NCBI GenBank assembly: GCA_019348255.1
Contig: JAHWJU010000005.1
Coordinates: forward strand, 20,042 to 55,792
Length of the DNA: 35,751 nucleotides
Origin: Actinomycetota bacterium
GTDB taxonomy: Bacteria > Actinomycetota > Acidimicrobiia > Acidimicrobiales > CADCTF01
Direction: 5' to 3'
Below the pieces are notes generated by a model that worked only from the letters and a program-made list of their open reading frames with translations, ran no database searches and was not told where the DNA came from. Shown piece after piece: positions 28,208 through 35,751 of this stretch. Each line of letters begins with the position of its first letter. Position 1 is the first letter of the stretch. Both the position numbers and the translations under genes were made by a program.

Positions 28208-28951
28208 GTGGACTATCGGGTGGAGCAGCTGGCCGCCCGCGCCGAGGTCTCGGTGGACACCGTGCGCTTCTACCAGGCCCGAGGACTCCTGCAACCTCCA
28301 CGCCGCGAGGGTCGGGTCGCCTGGTACGGCGATCACCACCTCCGGCGCCTCGCCGAGATCCGACGCCTGCAGTCCCGGGGCCTGTCGCTCGCCGCCGTCC
28401 GCCGGCTGCTGACCGGAGAGCTGGATGCCGCGGACGAGGCTCTGGCCACCGCCGTCGCCGCGCCCGATCCCGCGGCCCGCTTCACCATGGAGGAGCTGGC
28501 GGAGCGCAGCGGCATCCCTTTGGAGCTGTTGCAGGCACTGAGCAGGGAGGGGCTCCTGGTCCCCCAGCGGCTGGCCGGCGAGGCTCGCTTCACCGCCGCC
28601 GACGTGGAGGCTGCGGCGGCCGGGCTGCGCCTGCTGCAGGCCGGCCTCCCCCTCCCCGAGATCCTGGAGCTGGCTCGCCGCCACCACGAGGCGATGCGGG
28701 CGGTGGCCGAGCAGGCAGTGGAGCTGTTCGACGAGCACGTCCGCCATCCCCTGCGCGAATCGGGGCTGCCCGACGAGGAGGCGGCTGCTCGGCTCGTGGA
28801 GGCATTTACGGCGTTGCTGCCGGCGACCACCAGGCTCGTGGCCCACCACTTCGAGCGGACCCTGCTGGCCGTGGCCCAGGAGCACATCGACCGCGTCGGC
28901 GGCGAGGCCGAGGTCGCGGCTGTGCAGCGCCAGGTGGGCGCCACCCCGTGA
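28208..28951 (+). CDS. MerR-family regulator with two tandem MerR-like HTH modules
   Basis: YRVEQLAARAEVSVDTVRFYQARGLLQPPRREGRVAWYGDHHLRRLAEIRRLQSRGLSLAAVRRLL, then FTMEELAERSGIPLELLQALSREGLLVPQRLAGEARFTAADVEAAAAGLRLLQAGLPLPEILELA. Confidence 0.88.
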   Translation: MDYRVEQLAARAEVSVDTVRFYQARGLLQPPRREGRVAWYGDHHLRRLAEIRRLQSRGLSLAAVRRLLTGELDAADEALATAVAAPDPAARFTMEELAERSGIPLELLQALSREGLLVPQRLAGEARFTAADVEAAAAGLRLLQAGLPLPEILELARRHHEAMRAVAEQAVELFDEHVRHPLRESGLPDEEAAARLVEAFTALLPATTRLVAHHFERTLLAVAQEHIDRVGGEAEVAAVQRQVGATP

Positions 28952-29640
28952 ACGTGCCGGCGCCGCTGCCCGAGGGCGAGGAGAAGGTTAGGGCGGTGCG
29001 ATCGATGTTCGACTCCATCGCCCCCCGCTACGACCTGGTCAACCGGGTCCTGACGCTGCGCATGGACGTGGGGTGGCGGCGCAGCACGGTGGAGTCCCTG
29101 CACCTTCCCGCCGACTCGGTGGTGGTGGACCTGGCCGCCGGCACCGGGGACCTCTGCCGGGAGCTGCAGCACCGCGGTCACCTGCCCATCGGCATCGACC
29201 TGTCGTGGGGGATGCTGGCCCACGCCCGCACGTCGGCACCGCTCGTGCAGGCCGACGCCCTGCGCCTCCCACTGCCCGACGGCGCCGCCGCCGGCGCCAC
29301 CTGCGGCTTCGCGCTGCGGAACTTCGTCGACCTGGCGGGGTTCTTCGCGGAGCTGGCCAGAGTGGTGCGGCCCGGCGGCCGGGTGGCCCTGTTGGAGGTG
29401 GCGCAACCACGTCACCGCCTCCTGCAGTGGGGTCACGGCATCTACTTCGACAGGCTGGTGCCCAGGATCGGAGGGCTGCTCTCCGACGGTGCCGCCTACC
29501 GCTACCTCCCCCGCTCCGTCGCCTACCTCCCGCCCCTCGGCACCCTGCTCGACAGCCTGGACGCCGCCGGATTCGCGCAGGTCGACCGTCGCCTCCTGTC
29601 CGGCGGCATCGCCCAGCTGATCACGGGGACCCGCCGGTGA
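28948..29640 (+). CDS. menG: Demethylmenaquinone methyltransferase (UbiE/MenG)
   Basis: VRSMFDSIAPRYDLVNRVLTLRMDVGWRRSTVESL...VVDLAAGTGDLC...FALRNFVDLAGFFAELARVVRPGGRVALLEVAQP: UbiE signature; GTGA overlap with upstream merR. Confidence 0.92.
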   Translation: MNVPAPLPEGEEKVRAVRSMFDSIAPRYDLVNRVLTLRMDVGWRRSTVESLHLPADSVVVDLAAGTGDLCRELQHRGHLPIGIDLSWGMLAHARTSAPLVQADALRLPLPDGAAAGATCGFALRNFVDLAGFFAELARVVRPGGRVALLEVAQPRHRLLQWGHGIYFDRLVPRIGGLLSDGAAYRYLPRSVAYLPPLGTLLDSLDAAGFAQVDRRLLSGGIAQLITGTRR

Positions 29641-30911
29641 ACGATCCACGCCCCGCCACCGCCGGGCTGGTGGCGAAGACGGTCGAGCTGGACCCATCGC
29701 TCCCCGTCGACCTGCTGGCGGTGGCCGGACCCTCCGGCTTCCTCTTCGAGCGGGAAGGCCACGGTGTCGCCGGACGGGGCGTCGCGCTGCGGATCGACCT
29801 CACGGGGATGGCTGAGGCCGGCGTGGTCGCCGACGCCCTCGCCGGCATCGCCGCCGACGACGAGGTGGGCCTGCCGGGGACGGGAGCGGTGGCCGTGGGG
29901 GCGCTGCCGTTCGACCCTCAGGCGCCGGCCTCGATGGTGGTTCCGTCGCTGCTGGTCGGCCGCAGCCCCGACGGCCGCCAGTGGGTGACGACCCTGGGCC
30001 CCGCCGCCCCACCCGGTTCCGGGGATGCCGGCGCTCCCCTCCGGTGGGCGGACATCCCCAGAACCCTGGTGGTGGAAGGGCCGCTGCTTCCCGACGGCTT
30101 CACCCTGACCTCGCCCCGGCCGCACGCCGACTGGCAAGCGACGGTGTCCATGGCTGTCGACGCCATCGCCGGCGGCGAGCTGGAGAAGGTGGTCGTGGCC
30201 CGCGAGGTGGTGGTGGAGTGCAACCGGCCCATCGTGGTGCACGACGTGGTCGACCGGCTCCGGACGCTGTACCCGTCGTGCATGGTCTTCTCCGTCGACG
30301 GCTTCGTCGGCGCGAGCCCCGAGCTCCTGGTCGAGCGGCGCAGTGGCGACGTCCGCTGCCACCCCCTCGCCGGCACCTACCCCCGCAGCGGTGACCCCGC
30401 AGTCGATCGACAGCTGGCGGCCGAGCTGCTGGCGTCGGCCAAGGAACGTCGGGAGCACCGCTATGCGGTCGAACAGATCAGCGAGGTGCTGCGTCCGCTG
30501 TGCGACCGGCTCACGGTGCCCGGCGCCCCCAGCGTGCTGCCGCTGCGCAACGTCGTCCACCTGGGCACCGACATCCGGGGGCACCTGGTCGGGCCGGCGC
30601 CGACCGCGTTGGAGCTGGCCGTGCTTCTGCATCCCACCCCCGCCGTGGGGGGGACGCCGACCAAGCTCGCCCTCGACTGGCTGGCCGAGAACGAGCAGCT
30701 CGACCGCGGCCGCTACGCCGGCCCGGTCGGCTGGGTAGACGCCCGGGGGGACGGGTGCTACGCCCTGGGCATCCGATCGGCCGAGGTCTCGGGGGCCAGA
30801 GCGAGGCTCTTCGCCGGCGTGGGCATCGTCTCCGGCTCGGACCCCCGCCGCGAGCTCATCGAGACCCAGCTCAAGCTCCAAGCCCTGCTGGCGGCCCTGG
30901 TCCGTCCCTAG
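29637..30911 (+). CDS. menF: Isochorismate synthase (chorismate-binding family)
   Basis: GTG 29637; MAVDAIAGGELEKVVVAREVVVE...CMVFSVDGFVGASPELLVERRSGDVRCHPLAGTYPR...LLASAKERREHRYAVEQI...LHPTPAVGGTPTKLALDWLAENEQLDRGRYAGPVGWVDARGDG. Confidence 0.93.
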   Translation: MNDPRPATAGLVAKTVELDPSLPVDLLAVAGPSGFLFEREGHGVAGRGVALRIDLTGMAEAGVVADALAGIAADDEVGLPGTGAVAVGALPFDPQAPASMVVPSLLVGRSPDGRQWVTTLGPAAPPGSGDAGAPLRWADIPRTLVVEGPLLPDGFTLTSPRPHADWQATVSMAVDAIAGGELEKVVVAREVVVECNRPIVVHDVVDRLRTLYPSCMVFSVDGFVGASPELLVERRSGDVRCHPLAGTYPRSGDPAVDRQLAAELLASAKERREHRYAVEQISEVLRPLCDRLTVPGAPSVLPLRNVVHLGTDIRGHLVGPAPTALELAVLLHPTPAVGGTPTKLALDWLAENEQLDRGRYAGPVGWVDARGDGCYALGIRSAEVSGARARLFAGVGIVSGSDPRRELIETQLKLQALLAALVRP

Positions 30912-30917
30912 GACCCC

Positions 30918-30923
30918 TATCCT
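30918..30923 (+). promoter_or_regulatory. -10-like TATCCT, leaderless promoter candidate for the DAGK-family gene
   Basis: TATCCT-cgggcc-GTG at 30930. Confidence 0.5.
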
Positions 30924-30929
30924 CGGGCC

Positions 30930-31814
30930 GTGCCCGGGGTCGTGGTCGTCAACCCGGATTCCGGGTCCTGTGAGGCGCCCGAGGCCGATCTGGCCGCCGC
31001 CTTCCCCCGGTGCCGGATCCACCAGGTGGCTGACGGGGCGGTGAGGCCCGAGGTCGAACAGGCCGTCCGCGACGAGCCCGAGTTCGTGGCCGTGGCCGGC
31101 GGGGACGGAACCCTCCGCTGCGCAGCCGGCATCCTGGCCGACACCGACCTGGCGCTGGTTCCGGTGCCCGCCGGCACCCGCAACCACTTCGCCCGCGAGG
31201 TCGGCATCCTCAGCCTGGAAGATGCAGCCCGGGCCCCGTCCGGTCGCCGGCGACGGATCGACCTCGGCGAGGTCAACGGAGAGGTCTTCATCAACAACGC
31301 CGGCATCGGCGTCTACCCCCGCATCGTGCGCCGCCGGAAGGCCGACGAGAGGCGCATGCCGAAGGTTCTGGCCACGCTGGCCGCGGTCTGGGCCGACCTG
31401 CGGAGCTTCCGCCGTTTCACCGTCACCGTCGAGGGTCGGTCGTACAAGGCGTGGATGGTGTTCGTCGGCAACGGCCGCTACGGACGGTCGCTGTTCGACG
31501 TCGGCCAGAGGGGCTCCCTGGACAGCGGCGTGCTGGACGTCCGCATCCTGCGGGCCGACCGGACGCTGGCCCGGCTCCGTACCGTGGCAGCGCTGCTGAT
31601 GGGACAGGTGGAGCAGTCGCCGATGGCCGTGTTCAACGAGGTCAGCGAAATCGAGTTGACCGTCGACCGGCCGGAGGTGGACGTGGCCCTCGACGGAGAG
31701 ATCGTGCGGCTGCGCTCGCCGCTGGTCTTCCGGTGCCGGCGGGGGGCCCTCACCGTCCTCGTACCCGACGACGATGGTGCGCCTGGCGCCCCCGGGGGAG
31801 CCACCGAGGCCTGA
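30930..31814 (+). CDS. Diacylglycerol kinase-family lipid kinase
   Basis: VVVNPDSGS...FVAVAGGDGTLRCAAGIL...LALVPVPAGTRNHFAREVGI...VFINNAGIGVYPRIVRRR...VDVALDGEIVRL: DAGKc GGDGT and GTxNxFA motifs. Confidence 0.92.
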   Translation: MPGVVVVNPDSGSCEAPEADLAAAFPRCRIHQVADGAVRPEVEQAVRDEPEFVAVAGGDGTLRCAAGILADTDLALVPVPAGTRNHFAREVGILSLEDAARAPSGRRRRIDLGEVNGEVFINNAGIGVYPRIVRRRKADERRMPKVLATLAAVWADLRSFRRFTVTVEGRSYKAWMVFVGNGRYGRSLFDVGQRGSLDSGVLDVRILRADRTLARLRTVAALLMGQVEQSPMAVFNEVSEIELTVDRPEVDVALDGEIVRLRSPLVFRCRRGALTVLVPDDDGAPGAPGGATEA

Positions 31815-31826
31815 GGTGGCCGGCGG

Positions 31827-32015
31827 TCACTCCCTGGTCGCCACCTGGTTGGGGATCACGTTGGCCTTGGGCTCATAGGCGGCCACCTTCACCTCCCTGC
31901 CGACCCCGCCGAGGCTTGCCCGCAGCTCGCCCCGGCACCGGTCACAGGGACCGTAGAAGTCGGCCGTTGTCAGGCTCTGGCAGCGCGGGCAGGTGATCTC
32001 TACGGCATCGGCCAT
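31827..32015 (-). CDS. Small zinc-ribbon protein (62 aa)
   Basis: MADAVEITCPRCQSLTTADFYGPCDRCRGELRASLGG: two CxxC pairs. Confidence 0.7.
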   Translation of the reverse strand: MADAVEITCPRCQSLTTADFYGPCDRCRGELRASLGGVGREVKVAAYEPKANVIPNQVATRE

Positions 32016-32069
32016 GGGATCACCATGCCACCACCGGAGCGGGCCGCAGCGGACCCGCTCCGGCGTGGC

Positions 32070-32375
32070 TCACCCCTCGGGTTCAGCCGTCCCCGGGTCG
32101 GCGATCTTGTCGCCTGAGACCACGTCGCCTTCGGGGTCCACGACGTCGGCCACGCCATGCCCCGCCAGGCCTCCGGCGACCCCTCCGACGACGCCGCCGA
32201 TGGCGGCCCCGGCCGGGCCTCCGGCCGCCATGCCGGCGACGGCGCCGGCGGTGGCGCCGGCGCCGGTGCCGGTGGTGGTGCCGATGGGATGGTCGTCACG
32301 GTCCTCGGCGTTCGGGTCGTTCGCCCGGCGGGTGTCGTCCCGCTCGAGCGGCCCGTCGTCGGCGGGTTCGGTCAT
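32070..32375 (-). CDS. Glycine-zipper-like small protein
   Basis: TTTGTGAGATAGAVAGMAAGGPAGAAIGGVVGGVAGGLAGHGVADVV; ATG overlaps the DUF4383 gene stop. Confidence 0.7.
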   Translation of the reverse strand: MTEPADDGPLERDDTRRANDPNAEDRDDHPIGTTTGTGAGATAGAVAGMAAGGPAGAAIGGVVGGVAGGLAGHGVADVVDPEGDVVSGDKIADPGTAEPEG

Positions 32376-32896
32376 GTCGACCTCCGCGCCGCGGCGAGTC
32401 CGACCACTCCGGCCACGATCATCGCCGACCCCAGTCCCAGGTGCAGGAAGTTGTCGGCGTGGTTGACGGGCAAGAGGTTGGCCTCGCTGTCGTGGTCGAC
32501 GATGAGCCCGTAGAGGAGGACCCCCAGGTACCCGACGCCGCCTCCGAGGAGGTAGAGCTTCGACCAGCTGAACCGTGCCGCGGCCAGCAACCCGACGGCG
32601 AAGAGCAGGTGCACGATGTTGTGCAGCACGCTCACCCGGAACAGCCCCAACAGCTCGGCGTTGGAGTCGGTGCCGAACAGGCTCAACTCGTCGTAGTTCG
32701 AGGTGATGCCCGGGATGAAGCCGCCCACGCCGGCCAGCAGGAAGCTCAGGCCGAACACGCCGGCCAGCACCTGCATCAGCGAGCGGCCCTCGCGTGGCTC
32801 CCGGGTGGCGGGGGTGCGACTCTCGTTCTGTGACCGACGCCCCCTCTGGCTCTGCTGCTTCTTGGCAAGGGTCTGGCCCTGGAACTGATAGCTCAA
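32372..32896 (-). CDS. DUF4383-type four-TM membrane protein
   Basis: LMQVLAGVFGLSFLLAGVGGFIPGITSNYDELSLFGTDSNAELLGLFRVSVLHNIVHLLFAVGLLAAARFSWSKLYLLGGGVGYLGVLLYG. TTG start at 32896 preferred: AAGGAG SD 6 nt upstream (AGAAGGAGCCTTCATTG). Confidence 0.82.
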   Translation of the reverse strand: MSYQFQGQTLAKKQQSQRGRRSQNESRTPATREPREGRSLMQVLAGVFGLSFLLAGVGGFIPGITSNYDELSLFGTDSNAELLGLFRVSVLHNIVHLLFAVGLLAAARFSWSKLYLLGGGVGYLGVLLYGLIVDHDSEANLLPVNHADNFLHLGLGSAMIVAGVVGLAAARRST

Positions 32897-32962
32897 TGAA
32901 GGCTCCTTCTGGCGCAACAGACGCTCTGTCGCCCCTACAGCACTACCCCTCCTCAGGGCGCC

Positions 32963-34054
32963 CTAGACGGGGTACACCGAGACGGCCGAGGCCTTGACCG
33001 ACACCCACACCTCGCCCCCGTCGGCCAGCGCCAGCTCGGAAGCGGCCGAGGGGGTGACCTCGGCCACGATCGGCACCGCTGCCGCCAGCCGCACCCGGAC
33101 CCGGTCGCCGTCGCCGTCGGCGGCGCCGTCCAGCTCTTCGACCGTGGCCGGCCAGACGTTGCGCGGAGTGCCTTCCGGAGCGCGCCGGTGCAGCGACACC
33201 GCCCGAGGGTGCACGAGCGCGAAAACCCTGCCGTGGCCGGCGCCCGCCACGACCAGCCGCGAGCCACCGTCCAGGACGACGTGGTCGCCGCCGCCCTCGC
33301 CCTCGAACAGGTTCACCCCGACCAGCTCGGCCACGTAGCGGGACCTGGGCCGGGTACTGATGTCGGTCAGCGTCCCGCTCTGGACCACCCGCCCCTCCTC
33401 CAGCACGACCAGACGGTCGGCCAGCGAGATGGCCTCGACCGGGTCGTGGCTCACGAGCAGGCGGACGCCCGGGAACGCCGCCAGCTGACGGCGGAGCTGC
33501 GTGCGGACCTCGACCCGGGCTTGGCGGTCCAGGGCACTCAACGGCTCGTCCAACAGGAGCAGGCGCGGTTCGAGCGCCAGCGCGCGCGCCAGGGCCACCC
33601 GCTGCGCCTCGCCCCCTGAGAGCTCGTCCGGGCGGGCGTCGGCCCTGGCGGTGAGCCCCATCCGCTCGATCCAGCCACCGGCCAGTTGTCGTGCGGCGGT
33701 GCGGCCCCGGCCGCGGCTGCGCAGGCCGAAGGCCACGTTCTCGAGCGCGCTGAGATGGGGGAAGAGCAGGTAGTCCTGGAACACCACGCCAATGGGCCGC
33801 TTCTCCGGCGCGACCCGCACTCCCGCGGCGGCATCCTCGAGCACCTGTCCGGCCACGACCACCCGCCCGGCCAGCAGTGGCTCCAGCCCCGCCAGTGCCC
33901 TGAGCAGGGTCGTCTTGCCGGCTCCGTTCGGGCCCACCAGAGCGACGACCTCATCCGTGCCGACGGACAGCGAGACGTCGAGGTCCAGCGTTCCCTTCAC
34001 GACGTGGACGTGGGCCTCCAGCCCCGGCGGCTCCGGTGCCCACTCCCCGGTCAA
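32963..34054 (-). CDS. modC: Molybdate/sulfate-type ABC transporter ATP-binding protein with TOBE domain
   Basis: VALVGPNGAGKTTLLRALAGLEPLLAGRVVVAGQV...IGVVFQDYLLFPHLSALENVAFGL...LSGGEAQRVALARALALEPRLLLLDEPLSALD, C-terminal TOBE. Likely TTG start overlapping the modB stop (TTGA). Confidence 0.85.
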   Translation of the reverse strand: MTGEWAPEPPGLEAHVHVVKGTLDLDVSLSVGTDEVVALVGPNGAGKTTLLRALAGLEPLLAGRVVVAGQVLEDAAAGVRVAPEKRPIGVVFQDYLLFPHLSALENVAFGLRSRGRGRTAARQLAGGWIERMGLTARADARPDELSGGEAQRVALARALALEPRLLLLDEPLSALDRQARVEVRTQLRRQLAAFPGVRLLVSHDPVEAISLADRLVVLEEGRVVQSGTLTDISTRPRSRYVAELVGVNLFEGEGGGDHVVLDGGSRLVVAGAGHGRVFALVHPRAVSLHRRAPEGTPRNVWPATVEELDGAADGDGDRVRVRLAAAVPIVAEVTPSAASELALADGGEVWVSVKASAVSVYPV

Positions 34055-34848
34055 GCCGGCGTCCACCAGCGCGACCGCATCCCCACCAGCACCGACAACG
34101 ACACGGCGAGGAGCACCAGGCTCAACGCGATGGCTGCCTGAGGGCGGGTCTCGAGCAGCAGGTAGACCTTCAACGGGATCGTCTGGGTCCGGCCCGGGAA
34201 GTTGCCGGCGAAGGTGACGGTGGCGCCGAACTCTCCGATGGCCCGGGCCCAGCACAGCACGGCACCGGCCACCAACGACGGCGACACCAAGGGCAGCGTC
34301 ACCCGCCGGAACACGACGGAGCGCGACGCCCCCAACGTCCTGGCCGCTTCCTCCAGCCGGCGGTCGGACCTGCGGAAGGCGGCTTCCGCGGTGATGACCA
34401 AGAAGGGCATGGCCACGAACGTCTGAGCCATCACCACCCCGGCGATGGTGAAGGGGAGAGTCAGGCCGAACCACCGCTCCAGCCACTGGCCCACCACCCC
34501 TGTCGGCCCGAAGGCCGCCAGCAGGGCGACACCACCGACCACCGGGGGAAGCACCATGGGCAGCGTCGTCAAGGCCCGCAGGAGGCGCTGGCCGGGGAAC
34601 CGGGCCCGGGCGAGCACCCACGCCAGTGGGATTCCGAGCGCGGCCGACGTGGCGGTGGCGGCGAGGGAGGAGAACAGTGACAGCGCGAGGGCCTGGCGGA
34701 CGTCCTGGCTGTACATCTCCCTTCCCAGGTCCGCCCACCGGACCCTCCAGAGCAGTCCCACCAGCGGGGCGACGAAGAAGACCCCGGCCAGGGCGGCGAG
34801 CACGATCGCAGCCCCAGGCGGCCGCTCGGGCCGGGCCGCCGGTGTCAT
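34051..34848 (-). CDS. modB: Molybdate-type ABC transporter permease
   Basis: ALALSLFSSLAATATSAALGIPLAWVLARARFPGQRLLRALTTLPMVLPPVVGGVALLAAFG...RRLEEAARTLGASRSVVFRRVTLPLVSPSLVAGAVLCWARAIGEFGATVTFAGNFPGRTQTIPLKVYLLLE: ModB EAA loop and FGATVTFAGN motif. Confidence 0.92.
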   Translation of the reverse strand: MTPAARPERPPGAAIVLAALAGVFFVAPLVGLLWRVRWADLGREMYSQDVRQALALSLFSSLAATATSAALGIPLAWVLARARFPGQRLLRALTTLPMVLPPVVGGVALLAAFGPTGVVGQWLERWFGLTLPFTIAGVVMAQTFVAMPFLVITAEAAFRRSDRRLEEAARTLGASRSVVFRRVTLPLVSPSLVAGAVLCWARAIGEFGATVTFAGNFPGRTQTIPLKVYLLLETRPQAAIALSLVLLAVSLSVLVGMRSRWWTPA

Positions 34849-35751
34849 CCTCCGTGAAGCGCGAGCCTGCCGACGGCGTGGCCGATCTCCCGCTGCAGCT
34901 CCTCGTGGAGCACCACGTTGGCGCGGCGGTCGCTCTGCACGTGCACCAGGTGGACCCCGCCGCCGGCCACAGCCTCGTGCACCGCCGGCAGCACCTCGTG
35001 GGCCTTGTCCACTGCCGTCACCCCCAGCCCGTGCACCGCCGCCAGCGCGGCCAGATCGACCTCCTGCGGCGTCCCGAACAGCGTCTCGAACCGCGCCGGC
35101 GGGAGGGATGCCGCCTGGGGCAGGAACGAGAAGATCCCGCCGCCGTTGTTGTCGAGCACGACGAAGGTGCATGTCACGCCCCGGCCGGCAGCCCCCAGCA
35201 GGCCGCCGGCGTCGTGGAGGAAGGCCAGATCGCCCACCAGCGCCACCACCGGCCGTCCGCCCCCGGCGGCCACACCCAGGGCGGTGGAGACGATGCCGTC
35301 GATGCCGTTGGCGCCGCGGTTGGCGAGCACAGGGGCCGGGGAAGTGGGCGCACCGAACCACTCCACGTCCCGGATGGGCATCGAGGACGAGACGAACAGG
35401 ATCACGTCCTCCGACAGCCCACCGGTGAGCGCCCTGGCCACGGCCGGCTCCGTGGGCTCGGGATGGCCCTCCAGCACCCGGTCGACGGCCTGCTGGGCGG
35501 CATCCTCGGCCTCGACCCAAGCCTCCAGCCACCCTTCGGGGGCCGGGGACACGGCCGGGGCCAGCTCCTCGCAGCACCGCTGCGGATCCGCGTGGACCAC
35601 CAGATCGGCCCTGCGCTCCGGGTCGGGCCACTGGTCGTCGGCGTCGACCACCACCTGTTCGGCTGCCTCCAGGCTCGACAGCCATCCACTCAGCACCTTG
35701 GACGCCGGCGGGTCACCCAGGCGCAGCACCGTCTCCACCTGCCGGGCTGGC
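34845..35751 (-). CDS. menD: 2-succinyl-5-enolpyruvyl-6-hydroxy-3-cyclohexene-1-carboxylate synthase, partial (N-terminus beyond window end)
   Basis: VSSSMPIRDVEWFGAPTSPAPVLANRGANGIDGIVSTALGVAAGGGRPVVALVGDLAFLHDAGGLLGAAGRGVTCTFVVLDNNGGGIFSFLPQA: MenD ThDP signature. Confidence 0.95.
   Translation of the reverse strand, partial: PARQVETVLRLGDPPASKVLSGWLSSLEAAEQVVVDADDQWPDPERRADLVVHADPQRCCEELAPAVSPAPEGWLEAWVEAEDAAQQAVDRVLEGHPEPTEPAVARALTGGLSEDVILFVSSSMPIRDVEWFGAPTSPAPVLANRGANGIDGIVSTALGVAAGGGRPVVALVGDLAFLHDAGGLLGAAGRGVTCTFVVLDNNGGGIFSFLPQAASLPPARFETLFGTPQEVDLAALAAVHGLGVTAVDKAHEVLPAVHEAVAGGGVHLVHVQSDRRANVVLHEELQREIGHAVGRLALHGG

Noticed and set aside
29523-31187. 554-aa minus ORF and other long minus ORFs opposite menG/menF/DAGK
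   Set aside because: Antisense shadow of genes with clear family motifs.
1-35751. Prophage, IS element, defense island or biosynthetic gene cluster
   Set aside because: No transposase, integrase, phage structural, restriction/defense or NRPS/PKS genes recognised; only a single VapBC-type pair.
1-35751. tRNA or rRNA genes
   Set aside because: No cloverleaf-like GTTCRANNC-containing segment was recognised by eye in intergenic gaps; tRNAscan-SE/Infernal would be decisive.

Overview
High-GC actinobacterial chromosome segment; gene content (mshD, menaquinone genes, UbiB/ABC1 kinase, VIT family, GTG/TTG starts) suggests an Acidimicrobiia-like lineage, but this is inference. The window is dominated by housekeeping genes. 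The centrepiece is a 13-kb unidirectional minus-strand his-trp supercluster: hisD-C-B-H-A-F, a FAH-like ORF, hisI, trpE, ygfZ-like, lipoprotein, trpC-F-B-A. Flanking genes: a MalT-type ATPase/BTAD regulator running off the left edge (absent from the ORF track), a Bcp peroxiredoxin, a VapBC-type TA pair, a WxL-like/DUF916-like surface protein pair, ABC1/UbiB kinase, AlkA-like glycosylase, EamA permease, nth, mshD, VIT-family transporter, rlmN, LCP protein, a double-MerR regulator coupled to menG-menF, a DAGK-family kinase, and a menD-modB-modC operon without a visible modA. The most distinctive signals are: (1) a recurrent TAnnnT hexamer ending 6-7 nt before ATG/GTG at most operon-leading genes, a signature of leaderless transcription that also corrects several start sites; (2) a WxL-like plus DUF916-like two-gene surface module; (3) a regulator with two tandem MerR-like HTH domains coupled to menaquinone genes; (4) a HisA with an altered DGT loop in a cluster that also carries a dedicated TrpF. 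No tRNA, rRNA, CRISPR, IS or prophage genes were seen.
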